This document shows positions 45,101 through 55,778 of a stretch of DNA of 64,000 nucleotides, in pieces (positions within the stretch are counted from its first letter, which is position 1; each line of letters begins with the position of its first letter). The position numbers were made by a program, and so were the translations under genes. The stretch covers positions 1 to 64,000 of the forward strand of contig CAXKVR010000036.1 of NCBI GenBank assembly GCA_964058845.1. Reading direction: 5' to 3'. Source of the stretch: Carex sylvatica (Eukaryota; Streptophyta; Magnoliopsida; Poales; Cyperaceae). The notes below the pieces were generated by a model. It saw only the letters and a list, made by a program, of their open reading frames with translations, was not told the DNA's origin and searched no databases.

Positions 45101-46886
45101 CTGGAACTGCCGCAGGGGCATAAACCACAGCCGCCAAGTAAGCATCACACCCTGATTCTAATAAATGTTTCATCTCTACAGCCGAAATACACGGCGTTAG
45201 TTTCCCAATTTCTCTACAATTGAGTATGCAAGACATACCTCTTGAATTCGCGAAATGAATCCGACGATGCGGACAATCAATAGTAGCAGCGTGTCTCGTC
45301 AACCAGTCCATACCCAATAACACGTCGTAACCGATAATCTCCATCACCAACAAGTCCGCCTCGAACTCCCTTCCATCTATCTTAATCTTTCGGTTTCGGC
45401 ATAAAGTGATTCCTTGATCAGTTGAACCAAACGGGGTTTGAACATTTACAACTTGATTACATGTCTCAATTGGCCAACTCCCTTTTTCTACCAATTCCCT
45501 CGACACAATAGAATGGCTGCACCCCGTATCAATCAAACAATACGCATCCTGATCAGATATAGAGAGTATACCTGTCATGACATCAGTCTGGCCATCTCCC
45601 AGCGCAGTTGCAGCGTTGCGCGAAGTTCCAGCAATGTTAAGCGCATTCGCCGCCGCCCTGCCATCGTTCCTGCCGACGCTGCCGGCACCGCTAACCCTGC
45701 CGACACTACCGGCGCTACTAGCCCTGCTAGCGCTAGCCCCGCCAGCTTGAGATGCGCCACGTCCACGCCACGTTGGCGCTCCGCGCCCAACGCTAGCGGA
45801 CCCTCCCGCGCTACCAGCGCCTCGCATCCTCATAAGCGCATTCGGGCACTCCCTCGCCCAATGTCCCGCGCTACCACATATGAAACAAGCGCTAGTCTTG
45901 CGCCTACACTCAACCTCATCGTGCGCTTGATTGCACGATCGGCACCATTGCGAAGGAATCACCGGTCTAAAACCCGGCATAGAGGTCTGTCTAAACGGGG
46001 GTCTCGTCACCATATTCGACCGAGGGGGTCTAGCAAATGATGGTCCTCCCCTCGACCTCGACATTTGCCCACTCTGAGCATCCTTCTGTTTTACATTTCT
46101 CTCGGTCAGTTGCTCTTTCCTCCGCTTACCATGCATCTCTATCTGTTCTGCATGATCCATCATAGATTGCAACTCCGTAGCAGTCGGAGTATCAACAATC
46201 ATCGATATATTGCCATCCAAACCATCCAAATACTGCCTGTGATACCTTGCCGCGTCATTCTGGATATCTGATGCATAACGCGACAACGCCAAAAACTCAC
46301 TGTTGTAATCCCCCACCGGACGCCCATTTTGTCTCAATTCCAGAAACTTCCTCCGCAGCGCTTCACGTTGGATATTACTCAGAAACCTCCGGTTGAACTG
46401 CTGCTCAAACCATTCCCACGGAATTCTCGCTTCCTCCCCGACATAACTGCGTCGGGCCCCGTCCCACCAGAACCTTGCATCACCCTCCAATTGTTGCTCA
46501 GTTACCTCTACTTTATCATCCTCAGGTGCGCGGCATAAATTCAGCTTTGCATTAATCTGCGCCAGCCATTCCTCGGCTGCCGCATACCCGCCGGTTCCAT
46601 CATAGCGTGGCGGATTCAAGCGCAGAAACGAGTCATACAGCCTTCTGAACTCTTCGGGTGCACCACCGCGAACCACTGGTGCTGCATCCCGCATCTCCGC
46701 TTGGCGACCTCTCTCGTAGGCCGCAATCAGCCGGTCATCTATGTCCCGGTCTCTACCTGGCGCTCCTCCAACGCCACCAGCTCCCTCAGCACCAGCTGGA
46801 CCAGCCCCAGCCTGATCCGCAGCCGGCTCGATAATCAATTCCGTATTCCTCCGAGGTCTGCCTCTACCTCGGTGTGGTGTTTCCAT
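42123..46886 (-). CDS. Gag-Pol polyprotein, Ty3/gypsy chromovirus
   Basis: One open frame of 1587 codons from the ATG at 46886 (an in-frame TTG lies five codons upstream) to TAA at 42123. Domains in order: Gag ~90-250; CCHC zinc knuckle at 334-347 (C334, C337, H342, C347); aspartic protease with DTG at 453-455; reverse transcriptase ~640-840 with FIDD at 787-790; RNase H with D936, E973, D998; integrase zinc region (H1172/H1179, C1209, C1212) and core D1242, D1303, E1339 (D-35-E spacing); C-terminal chromodomain-like segment ~1535-1585 ([15 protein letters not shown]). These put it in the chromoviruses, close to Tekay/Del. No frameshift separates gag from pol and all catalytic residues are present, so it may be active. 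Confidence 0.97.
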   Translation of the reverse strand: METPHRGRGRPRRNTELIIEPAADQAGAGPAGAEGAGGVGGAPGRDRDIDDRLIAAYERGRQAEMRDAAPVVRGGAPEEFRRLYDSFLRLNPPRYDGTGGYAAAEEWLAQINAKLNLCRAPEDDKVEVTEQQLEGDARFWWDGARRSYVGEEARIPWEWFEQQFNRRFLSNIQREALRRKFLELRQNGRPVGDYNSEFLALSRYASDIQNDAARYHRQYLDGLDGNISMIVDTPTATELQSMMDHAEQIEMHGKRRKEQLTERNVKQKDAQSGQMSRSRGGPSFARPPRSNMVTRPPFRQTSMPGFRPVIPSQWCRSCNQAHDEVECRRKTSACFICGSAGHWARECPNALMRMRGAGSAGGSASVGRGAPTWRGRGASQAGGASASRASSAGSVGRVSGAGSVGRNDGRAAANALNIAGTSRNAATALGDGQTDVMTGILSISDQDAYCLIDTGCSHSIVSRELVEKGSWPIETCNQVVNVQTPFGSTDQGITLCRNRKIKIDGREFEADLLVMEIIGYDVLLGMDWLTRHAATIDCPHRRIHFANSRGMSCILNCREIGKLTPCISAVEMKHLLESGCDAYLAAVVYAPAAVPDISTIPVVSEFVDVFPEEIVGLPPEREVEFGIELVPGTTPISKAPYRMAPAELKELKAQLEDMLESGFIRPSTSPWGAPVLFVKKKDGTLRLCIDYRELNKVTVKNKYPLPRIDDLFDQLQGSSIYSKIDLRTGYHQLRIRPSDVDKTAFRTRYGHYEYLVMPFGLTNAPAAFMDLMHRVFHDLLDSTVVVFIDDILVYSHSREEHEVHLRIVLQRLREHQLFAKLSKCEFWLEEVTFLGHVVSGKGLAVDSEKIRAVTDWKRPETVTEIRSFLGLAGYYRRFVLGFSRLAAPLTKLLHKGVKFDWGTAQDKSFEELKSRLVSAPVLAMPTADKEYTVYTDASRLGLGCVLMQDDHVIAYASRQLRPHEQNYPTHDLELAAVIFALKIWRHYLYGVKCRIYTDHQSLKYIFTQRELNLRQRRWLELMKDYDLDIQYHAGKANSVADALSRKSQVNLASVITSETHLLEEMRRMEIHVSASRELALEVASKCNRSVVGTSATAIASVVLAAVEIRSELHEQIRTAQQNDPRCQKFKLHYESNADSPFQVQEDGILRFHDRICVPSNSELKDLILSEAHNSGYAIHPGEVKMYQDLKRYFWWPKMKKEVQRYVEKCQICQQVKADRQRKAGLLRPLEIPTRKFESITMDFVSGFPRTVGRYNTVWVIVDRLTKIAHFIPLRIETSGPELAELFLKYQFKYHGCSRNIISDRDPRFTSHFWESFQETMGTKLRFSTAHHPQTDGQSERTIQTLEDMLRSCALSLQGSWVDHLYLVEFAYNNSYHSSIGMSPQEALTGQQCRTPLWWGPAGTYPPTGPQMLEEIAEKTKMVLSRLKSAQERQKKYADVHRRPLEFQESDHVWLRVSPVRGVHRFGVSGKLSPRYIGPFQILRRVGPVAYELALPPALDRVHPVFHVSQLRRYVRDPSHCIDHSGLRVQDDLTYQEEPMQILDRKEQRLRSKVIRLVLVKWGRHSDKEATWELEESIREKYPELFDN

Positions 46887-47022
46887 TTTCTGAATAAACA
46901 AAGTTAGTTTATAATATTCGATATTCCTTACTTATCATACGAAATTCGCATAGTCGCGACGACCCCATTAATACGTATACCACTCTCGTATCCAAACAAG
47001 TCTGGTTCAGGTTCTAAACCAT

Positions 47023-47034
47023 GCTCTGATACCA
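47023..47034 (-). other. Primer binding site, initiator tRNA-Met
   Basis: Minus strand TGGTATCAGAGC, complementary to the 3' end of plant initiator tRNA-Met and typical of plant LTR elements. It starts 12 bases inside the 5' LTR edge at 47047. Confidence 0.95.
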
Positions 47035-47046
47035 CCAAAGGAGACC

Positions 47047-49845
47047 TGTCACACCCCGCGGCCCCACGAGGCGTGACGGGTGCCTCCTGCCGTAGACATA
47101 CGGTTGCCCGTATGCCTACAAGGCAAGTACGATATAATAGAAAATAAAACACACCAACAAAACAAACAAATAACTAAGAAAAACAGTTCATAAATCCCAA
47201 CTGGTCAGGTAATATCATACAAAATCCGTATCTCGATGGATACGTATCACCAAATGACATAGAGAACACATATATATATACAATCAAAACATAAATCTAT
47301 ACATGTCTCTAGTCACAATACCAGACAGCTAAGCAGCGGTGAAAACCAGGCCTACCGACCTCGTGTCTCTCTCGGATCCGCCGAACTGGAACCTGAAAAA
47401 GTAACCCAAAAGAGGGGATGAGAATTGAATTCTCAGTGCGATAATTTGCCACATATCGTCCCTGGACTTGCAATCACAGATTATATTCAAAAAGTAAACA
47501 CAAATATAGCTCAAATCAGTTTATAATCATATATAAACATGAATACACAAACCCGACAACATTTATTCAAATGAAATCAAAATTCAGGAATTGCCAAGAT
47601 GAAATTCAAGCACACAATATTTGGTTTAACTCGATTTCAGAATATCTGGTAGTAACTACAGATGTTCCACCAAACTGGACCCCAATTCGTTCCCACTCGT
47701 CTGTAGGGTTACAGACACCTACAGACGGCTGTACCAGGTAAAACCTTTTCTCATGACACTCATCTGTAGTTACAGGCTTAACTGTTTAATTAAAAGTCTG
47801 GTTCTAATTCCTATCCGGAAATCCATATAAATCCAACTGACCATCCAAACGCAATACCCCCTGGGTAATGCCATCCGATACACAGTCACCACATCCAAAA
47901 TCATAGTACAAAGTCACTTACCCTTCGTCCCAACCGGTACTGGGAACTGCCGAAGGTCAGACGATCTAAAGCTTTAGAACACTGAGCGTCAAACGTCCAT
48001 GCATTAGACTTTGACAAAATCCGGATTCACCCCCTGGGTGACGTCATCACGGTGGATGACCATAATACCATATCCACCAACCGATGGTGATATAAAGCAC
48101 GGTGACTTTAATTCCAAAATCAGATCATTCAGATCAACACAAATAATAACCATACCAGCATGCAAATCAATCAGATAAAACAATTCGAGTTCCACTTTAT
48201 TTGGGCAATGCAATGCATATAAATCAAAACACAGTTTAAATCAAAACACAGTTTAATTTCTGAATATAAAATATCAAACAAGTCCAGAAACCCCGCACCT
48301 GAGTAATAGCACGCTCGACTAAGGCTCAGGCGTCTCGAACGATCCAGAAATCCTTTGCCTCGTATGATTACCACCTATTTTACACGTTCAATTCGATTAA
48401 CGCGTTCGATTAATATCGGATAATTAATACCATTACCAAACCCTAATTCGAATTCCAATTCAATCGGTGGTTCTGAATAAACAACATGAACCGATATGTT
48501 TTACGAAGTTATAACTCGATTAATTCCAACAATTTCCAGAGTTTCACATGAAACTATCATAATTCCTTTCCATTTCAATCCAACCCCAAAACCCTAGTTC
48601 AATTCCAAATTCCACAAGCAAATCAATCCGATTATCGAGTTATAACATTTCAAATCAAATTCGACTTCGAATTTCACCAAAATATAACAAATCAAATGAA
48701 ATTAGGGTTTCCAAAAGAAAAGGAAGATAAATCGTATCAATTATCACAAATTAACAACTAATCGAGCTAGAACTCGATTACGAAACCCTAATTACAAATT
48801 TCAACCGAAATCATGACAAATCGAATAAATCGAATAAATTAGGATTTTCAAGAAATTACCAAAGGAGAAATATATACCAAATTGAAGCTTTCTAATCGAT
48901 CAAGGATCGTCAATTCAGCTCGAATCTCGATTTTCCGGTCAGTCCGATCAGATTCCGTGCTCAATTTCTCTCTCTCTCTCTCTTTCCCTTTTTGCTTCGG
49001 CCTATCTTAACCCTCACGAAATTTTTCTTCATTTAGTCGGTGGAAATGAAAGAAGAAGAAAGCAAAAATTGATTTATAATTGAAATTTTGCACATATACC
49101 CCTCCACCTTTTAGTTATTAACAACTTAAAAATGTTTATTACAAATAGGCCCTTGTGTAAATATTTTATTTATTAAAAAGATGAAAGAGAAAGAGAGAAG
49201 ATGTTTATTTAATCCATTTTGCAAATAGGTCCCTCAAAATAACAAGAATAACAGAAATACAGACCCCAGTGCGGACCAACCATCCGCACTGCGGATCCAT
49301 CCAGCCGCATTCATTACGCAATAACAAACACACCCCAGTGCGGATCACTCATCCGCACTGCGGATCCGTCCAGCCGCACTCCCAGCGCAAATAGCAAACA
49401 CACATCCCAGTGCGGACCGATCATCCGCACTGCGGATCCGTCCAGCCGCACTCACAGCGCAAATAGCAAACACACATCCCAGTGCGGACCGATCATCCGC
49501 ACTGCGGATCCGTCCAGCCGCACTCGCGGCGCAGAAAAATGTCCGAGCCTAGTGCGGACGCACTGAGCTCAATGCGGGTGCTCCCATCCGCATTCAGTAC
49601 TTAGCGAAATTTTCAGAAGATTACAGAACTCACCCGCACTGCGGATTCCCATCCGCATTACCATCCGCACCCAGTGAAAATCACAGGAATTCGTTAAGGA
49701 AAATTGTCCCAGTGCGGGTGAAGCCACCCGCAGTGCGGGTCATCCATCCGCACTGGACCGTTTTTCTATATTTATAATTCGATTCGTGACGCCTTAACTC
49801 AATCAGTTACTATAAAATATTTATTATAAAATTCATAATGTCACA
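47047..49845 (-). repeat. 5' LTR of the gypsy element
   Basis: 2799 bp. In element orientation it starts at 49845. It contains the promoter; a TATAAATC at 49071-49078 on the minus strand is a candidate TATA box but not assured. A GA-rich tract follows at ~48968-48983. Identical to the left LTR in every segment I compared. Confidence 0.97.
49265..49537 (-). repeat. 72-bp hairpin tandem array in the 5' LTR (U3)
   Basis: Same array as 41492-41764, starting about 310 bases into the LTR in element orientation. It lies upstream of the candidate TATA box, so it would be in U3 and could influence transcription. Confidence 0.9.
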
Positions 49846-49850
49846 TGATT

Positions 49851-50143
49851 GCTTTGTTTTTTTTTTATAAAAATCATAAGAATCGAGATACCATTTCAAT
49901 TCTTTTTATTTTTTTGAAACTGAATTGTCATTTCGGTCCTAGCCGTTTTAATAGATTTCGAGAAAAAAAAAATTGAAAATTTGTGAAAATACATGAGACC
50001 GAATTGCTATTTCGGTCTCAAAAAAAAAAAAAAAATTCGGGACCGAAATGATATTTTAGTTTCATGATTTTTGTAAAAAAAAAAAATAATCATGTTGATT
50101 TGATAAAAATCTTTTTCTTAATTATAGTTTATAAAAAAAATTC
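49851..50143. mobile_element. MULE-like MITE, GAATTTT family, copy 3, right part
   Basis: Continues from 39273: GCTTTGTTTTTTTTTTATAA then inverted ATTTCGGTC stretches, ending AAAAAAAATTC, then CAAGAGCTG. Removing the gypsy element and one TGATT gives a ~350-bp foldback with a perfect 9-bp duplication. Confidence 0.85.
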
Positions 50144-50270
50144 CAAGAGCTGAGCAAGAAGGCTCCTTATTTTATCCGATATTTTTATTCATGACATTAA
50201 AAAAAAATTAAACATTTATTATCAAAATCTTCCAAATCTCATTTCATATCACAAACACTGAATTAGAAAC

Positions 50271-50645
50271 GCTGAATTATTCAACGTTTTCATGTATAGA
50301 AACAGTGAATAATTCAATTTTTTGCTTTCATGCAGGAATGCTGAATAATTTAGTATTTTTCTATGTCTAGGAAAAGTGAATACATCAATTTTTTGCTTTC
50401 ATGCAGGAATGCTGAATAATTTTGTGTTTTTCTATGTCTAGGAAAGGTGAATAATTCAATTTTTTTTGCTTTCCTGCAGGAATGCTGAATAATTTAGCGT
50501 TTTTCTATGTCTAGGAAAGGTGAATAATTCAATTTTTTGCTTTTATGCAGGAATGCTGAATAATTTAGTGTTTTTTCTATGTCTAGAAACTATGAATAAT
50601 TCATTTTTTTTTGCTTTCATGCATGCATGCTGAATAATTTAGCGT
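50271..50645. repeat. ~71-bp minisatellite, five to six units
   Basis: GCTGAAT starts at 50271, 50340, 50411, 50484, 50555 and 50629 (periods 69-74). Each unit has TTTTCTATGTCTAG, GTGAATAATTCAAT and TTTTGCTTTCATGCAGGAAT. The array is bracketed by an inverted pair, CCAAATCTCATTTCATAT (50232) and ATAAAATGAGATTTGAG (~50653), so it may sit inside a MITE of ~50170-50690. Confidence 0.85.
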
Positions 50646-50690
50646 TTGCAGTATAAAATGAGATTTGAGATATTCGGTGGTATAGGATTT

Positions 50691-51343
50691 TTTTTTTTAT
50701 GGATTATAAAATCAGTTAATTTTCATTGTGTAGATATAAACAAAGGGGATAAGGAAGAAGAGTATTTAATAAAATCATCAGTAAGATAGAAAAGATAATA
50801 AGTTTTTTTTTTTTTTTCTGATTATAGCGAAAATTAGGTTTAATGTTCTAACTTCAAGATTCTAGGGAAACATGTTTTATCATGTTCTTGAGAGAAATAA
50901 AAATAAAGATAAAACCTTGCAATATTTTACATGTGATAGTTTCATTTTTTTTGTTCAATGAAGCAGGATTTAGGTGGGTAAATCAGATTAACATCCGATG
51001 TTATTCTCTTTTTTTGAACTCCCGCTATCTCTGCGTTTTTAAATCTAGTCGTTCATTCTTTTGGAGAACGAATCTCAAAGCAACTTTTTCAAAACTATCC
51101 TATGCACGTATCTTGAAATAATTTGACGATTAGATTTGAAAAAAATGAATTGCAGAGTTACTGTTCATGCAGATTTAGATCTGGATAAATCCAACTAGAA
51201 GAACTCACATTGGTTTGGATTTATGTAAAGGGCCAAGTACTGAAATTTTTAAATATACTATATCCAAAAAAAAAAAAAAAAATTAAATAATCACATTTTC
51301 TAAAAAATTCAAATTTTGACATGGTCTCTAGAAATGGAGACCA
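50691..51343. other. Intergenic, no gene seen
   Basis: AT-rich; the 79-codon frame at 50882-51121 has no recognisable motif. Confidence 0.4.
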
Positions 51344-51620
51344 CATCTAGGGGATGCGGACCATTAATGTGGGCTGCATCCCCTAGTTGCAGTCGCCCTT
51401 TTTTTTTCATTGTCTTTCGACAATTCAATTCAAATCCAAACGCAGCCGACATATTTGACCAATTGAAAATGTTTGACCTTCAGCAGTTCAAATTCAAATA
51501 AAGAGAAGGAAAAAGAAAAAAAAAAGAGGGACCTCATCTAGGGGATGCAAACCCCATTTATGGTCCGCATTCCCTAGATGCGGTTCTCAGAAAAGGGGTT
51601 TGCATCTAGGGAATGTGACC
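51344..51620. repeat. Repeated short hairpins with CATCTAGGGGATGC
   Basis: CATCTAGGGGATGCGGACC pairs with GGCTGCATCCCCTAG at 51344-51390, and CATCTAGGGGATGCAAACC pairs with GGTCCGCATTCCCTAGATG at 51535-51583. A further half, GCATCTAGGGAATGTGACC, lies at 51602. Possibly a rearranged MITE. No coding frame. Confidence 0.55.
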
Positions 51621-52483
51621 ACGATATTTTTAGAATTTTTAGAATTTCGTAGTTATTTGATTTTTTTTTTTTTTGGATTATAGTATTTTTAAAAATTTCG
51701 GGGCCAAGTATGATGAAGATTGAATAGACAAAAAAAATGGAAGTATTTGAACCATTTATTTTGGATGATTCAAATGCTTCAATTTTTCATACATCTAATT
51801 TGTAAATCTTAATGATAAATACATAACTCAAATACTATAAATTAATTTGAAGCTATAATCTAAATCACTTTCTTTGTACATAAGTAAAAAACGGTGACAT
51901 TTTGAATCTTTTTAATGGGAACCATTTGAATAAAAATAAAAATAAATAAATTTGGCCGTTCATTTTGAATTTTTGATGAACTTGACAAGTGCTTGATGGC
52001 TTAATACCAATGAAAACAAACTTAAATGGTAAATCACGTTTAATAATTTTATTTTCGTATTGGAGTTTGATTTTTCAGTTATTAAATTTTGAAAAATAGA
52101 ATCTCAGTAGAGTTACTAAAATGCAAAATTTATGATGATGATTAAAAAAAATTACTCAATTTTTGTACCTTCATGGTGCAATTATTTGACTTAGAGAAAT
52201 TTTTTTTTATAAGCAAGCTTTATTAAAAAAGTGAGAACACAATAGAGATCAAAATGTACACAATTAAAACATCCTCACATTTTTATAGCCATGACATTTT
52301 TCTGTCACACTTTACCCAAGTAAAATTCTGTAACTCACTGTTTCACACTTTCACTGGATTGCGTGTGAAACAGAAAAAAAAAAAAAAAAGTTTCTCTTTG
52401 TGCACTGCCTTCCAAGTGGCATTCAGTCAATAACGCACTAAATCACTGCGGTAAAAAAAAAAAAAAAAATCATTGGTCCATGA
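51621..52483. other. Intergenic, no gene seen
   Basis: AT-rich with long A and T runs; no structure beyond simple repeats. Confidence 0.4.
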
Positions 52484-52492
52484 CATAATAAT

Positions 52493-52755
52493 GATTTTTT
52501 TTAATAAACCCTAATTAAAAAAAAAATCTTTAGGGAACCAACACGATTATTTGTTTTTTTTTTTATAAAAATTATAAGAAATAAAATGATATTTCGGTCC
52601 GAACTTTTTTTTTTTTTGAACCGAAATAGCAATTCAGTCCGAGATTTTTTCACAAGTTTTATAATATCATTTTTTCGAAATCTGTGAAAACAGCTTGAAC
52701 CGAAATGACAATTCGGTTCCGATTTTTTTTTTTTTATGGTTTCTACAAAAAATTC
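52493..52755. mobile_element. MULE-like foldback MITE, GAATTTT family, copy 4
   Basis: 263 bp. It contains the same inverted ATTTCGGTCC / GAACCGAAAT stretches and the AATAAACCCTAATT terminus. Flanks CATAATAAT (52484-52492) and CATAATAAG (52756-52764) match at 8 of 9. Confidence 0.75.
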
Positions 52756-52965
52756 CATAATAAGCTGGTAAATAAACCCCCAGATCACATAATTTTCAGA
52801 TTTACTTTAATTCAATGTACAAGAAACAAAAGAATTCCAAATAAAATAATCACGAGTTTAGCGCAATTTTAATTCTCGCAAAAATTGAAAAATTCTGAAG
52901 TGTATCGGCAAAAGAAAAAAAAAAAAAAACTGTACCGTTATTTCAAATCAGATATGATTTGGATC

Positions 52966-53995
52966 CCGACATTTTTATTTTTACCCAAAAAAAAAATTAT
53001 TTTATTAAAAATAACCCAGATTTAAAAATACCCAACCCGTGGAAATTTTCCACGGGCCAGAATTTTAATTCCAACCCGTGGAATTTTTCCACGGGCCAGA
53101 TTTTTTTTTTTTTTTTTTTTTTTTACAAAAACAGAAATTTATATTTACTTTTTATTTTTTTATGAAAATATTAGAAATGTTGGATTTTTTTTTTTTGAAA
53201 ATAGATGGAATACAATACAATTTGATTTATTAGAAAGATTGTAACAAATAATCCGATCAATATTTTTCAGGCCGGATTTTTCGCGGCTGTAAGAAAAATT
53301 AATATATTTCATTATGTGTTCTTGTAAAAAAATAAAAATGCATGAATTCTGAGCTATTGATCCCGGTTCAAAAGTCACTTCTAGGTAATATAGAAATTAT
53401 TGTGATCCTTCTAGTACATTTAATTTATAAAAAGTTGTATCTATTTTGAGAATTTTTTTTGAATAATAATCATTAAATAACTTTAAGTTTTTTTTAAAAA
53501 AAAATAGATACAACTTTTTATAAATTAAATGTACTAGAAGGATCACAATAATTTCTATATTACCTAGAAGTGACTTTTGAACCGGGATCAATAGCTCAGA
53601 ATTCATGCATTTTTATTTTTTTACAAGAACACATAATGAAATATATTAATTTTTCTTACAGCCGCGAAAAATTCGGCCTGAAAAATATTGATCGGATTAT
53701 TTGTTACAATCTTTCTAATAAATCAAATTGTATTGTATTACATCTATTTTCAAAAATATATATCCAACATTTCTAATATTTTCATAAATAAAATAAAAAG
53801 TAAATATAAATTTCTGTTTTTGTAAAAAAAAAAAAAAAAAAAAAAAAATCTGGCCCGTGGAAAAATTCCACGGGTTGGAATTAAAATTCTGGCCCGTGGA
53901 AAATTTCCACGGGTTGGGTATTTTTAAAATTATTTTTAAATCTGGGTTATTTTTAATAAAATAATTTTTTTTTTGGGTAAAAATAAAAATGTCGG
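52966..53995. mobile_element. 1030-bp near-perfect palindrome, MULE-type foldback
   Basis: The left arm 52966-53446 and right arm 53502-53995 are reverse complements with only scattered differences and homopolymer length changes, around a ~55-bp loop. Ends CCGACATTTTTATTTTTACC and complement. Perfect 9-bp flanking duplication ATTTGGATC (52957-52965 and 53996-54004), the Mutator-superfamily hallmark. Each arm has two CCCGTGGAA(A/T)...TTCCACGGG mini-palindromes and a T/A tract of 20 or more. Twin frames on opposite strands (53160-53378, 53570-53776) are mirror artefacts and not genes. Confidence 0.9.
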
Positions 53996-54072
53996 ATTTG
54001 GATCATTACTTGGAATTTGGCACAAAGCATGTTGTCATTCTACCTCATGACTAAACAGGATTTAAAGGGATC

Positions 54073-54111
54073 AGGCCCATATAAGCCCAACATTACAGCC
54101 CAAAAACCCTC
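54073..54111 (+). promoter_or_regulatory. Orphan site II/telo-box-like cluster
   Basis: GGCCCATA, AGCCCAAC and AGCCCAAAAACCCT lie within 40 bases, as in promoters of plant housekeeping genes. No gene follows on the plus strand, and the mTERF on the minus strand ends at 55779, pointing toward it. It may be a promoter relic or chance. Confidence 0.25.
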
Positions 54112-54484
54112 CACAAGCCACAACTTAGTCTGAGGATGATTTTTTTTTTTCCTTTGCTTTCCTTTTATTTGTAAACTTTATTATTTTGATTGAAATGCTC
54201 GTCCGGTCTGTTTGTTTTCCACTTGCTAATTAGATACAAACAAAAATATTCCGAGAAGAAATAGAAAACAAAAAGTGCTATTTACAACTTTATAATATAA
54301 ATAAAGAAACAAAGTATCAGAACAATGCTGGTACTTGTCCATCAGTACCAAATGAAGTGAGAAAAAATGGTTTGATTTTTAACAGTCATGCAACTGATCA
54401 TTTAATTTCTTTGATAACACTATGAGGAGTGATTTATAAATGCTGATGTGCATGAGGTTTACACTGCTATGGTAATCAAGGTGT
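54112..54484. other. Intergenic, no gene seen
   Basis: No supported feature. Confidence 0.4.
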
Positions 54485-54867
54485 CAGAGTGGGAAAAATG
54501 GCACGGCGGAGCCGGCTCCGTCACGGAACGGCATGGTTACAGCACGACAAGCGTGTCAGTTATGTGTCGTGGCTCGCGTGTTCCGTGCCGTGACCATTTA
54601 CGTACCGTGATCATTTTTTGAAACTTTAACACAGCACGACACGTTACGTGAAAAATCTAGTCACGGCATGTAGTCATGCGAGTCACGTATAATTAGAAAA
54701 AACTAACTTAAATTATGATTAAATGATCATGCGAGACACGTTTGGTGACGACACATTTTAGCACGGCGTGATTATTTGCATGCCGTGATCACTCCTTGAT
54801 AATATAGTCACGGCACGGCACGTAAAAAATTAACTTGGTCACGGCAGGGCACATTTTTTCCACTCTA
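54485..54867. mobile_element. hAT-like MITE, CAGAGTGG ends
   Basis: ~383 bp. The left end CAGAGTGGGAAAAATGGCAC and right end GCACATTTTTTCCACTCTA are inverted. AAGGTGT occurs on both sides, a 7-8 bp duplication. The interior is full of CACGGCACGG and complementary motifs. Confidence 0.7.
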
Positions 54868-55778
54868 AAGGTGTGAGGTCTTGTTGAATTTAAAAAATGC
54901 GTTGTTGAGGTGAGAGATTCCAGGGAGAGCTATTCAAACACAAATGGGTAGATTTGCTGGTACTGATATATAGGTGGAGCTGGTAAAAACTGATACAAGA
55001 ATGTGAAGAACAAGGTTAATAGTATGCTTAGAGATGACACAGAAAAATAGCAATTTCAATGCATATACAAATTTCTGCTTTGTTTTTGTATGAAAATTCA
55101 AGTTATGAATATTTGTACAATCTGATGAGGAATAGAGGCAAAAAGGGAACAAAAAGAAAAGAATATCTGGTAAGGACTGGAATTGACAACGTAATTGTTG
55201 GCTAACCCCAAAAGTGCTTGTTGCAGTTGTTCTGATAAATGTTTTTTCAGTTGTACTGAATACCCAGCTGTAGGGGTGTTATGGTCATTTTACTAGCATA
55301 TTTTGGTCCTGGGTTCCAAGTGAAATGTCCAACATCCATAGTGCAAAATCTAGAAGAACCAGATTCAATTTTACAATATATTCTTACATTACTAATTAAA
55401 ACAATTATAGCATGTGTTGGCCAGGTTACCATCTACAAGCCAACATTATATAAAATTATTCATACCCTTCTGATAATCACTGTCAACAAAATCAGATCAC
55501 TACTGATCTATGTAACCGTATCGGCCAAATATATTTTCTATAAACACTACGACGATTCATATAAACATATTTTCTATCCTGACCAGTTAGCATGGCTGAC
55601 CCGACCTAAACAACCAACAAATAGTGACATGTCCATAAGCTTGACCTCAAGTATTTTCAGCCATAATTATTTGATCTATTTACTATTTCATGAACAATAA
55701 TCAAAAGTTTGAATTTCATAAAAGAACTAAATCAGAACAGAACTGACTTAGAAAAATTATAAAGTAATACTGTAGCAT
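54868..55778. other. 3' flank of the minus-strand mTERF gene
   Basis: No supported gene. A 139-codon plus-strand frame at 55281-55700 is Ile/Leu/Tyr-rich with no motif and is probably incidental. Confidence 0.45.

Larger units (their letters stand above)
39274..49845 (-). mobile_element. Complete Ty3/gypsy retrotransposon, Tekay/Del chromovirus type
   Basis: 10572 bp. Two LTRs of 2799 bp begin TGTGACA and end TGTGACA in element orientation. A 5-bp duplication TGATT flanks the element (39269-39273 and 49846-49850). Read from the right it carries 5' LTR, primer site for initiator tRNA-Met, one uninterrupted gag-pol frame with C-terminal chromodomain, polypurine tract and 3' LTR. Equal LTR length and the absence of any difference in the stretches I compared indicate a very recent insertion. 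The element lies in a MULE-like MITE. Confidence 0.97.

Noticed and set aside
45438..46040. 200-codon plus-strand frame
   Set aside because: Antisense shadow of the GC-rich gag region of the gypsy polyprotein; no motif of its own.
53160..53776. Two similar small genes on opposite strands
   Set aside because: Mirror images produced by the palindrome at 52966-53995.
55281..55700. 139-codon plus-strand frame
   Set aside because: Composition typical of translated AT-rich DNA, no motif, antisense to the 3' flank of a gene.
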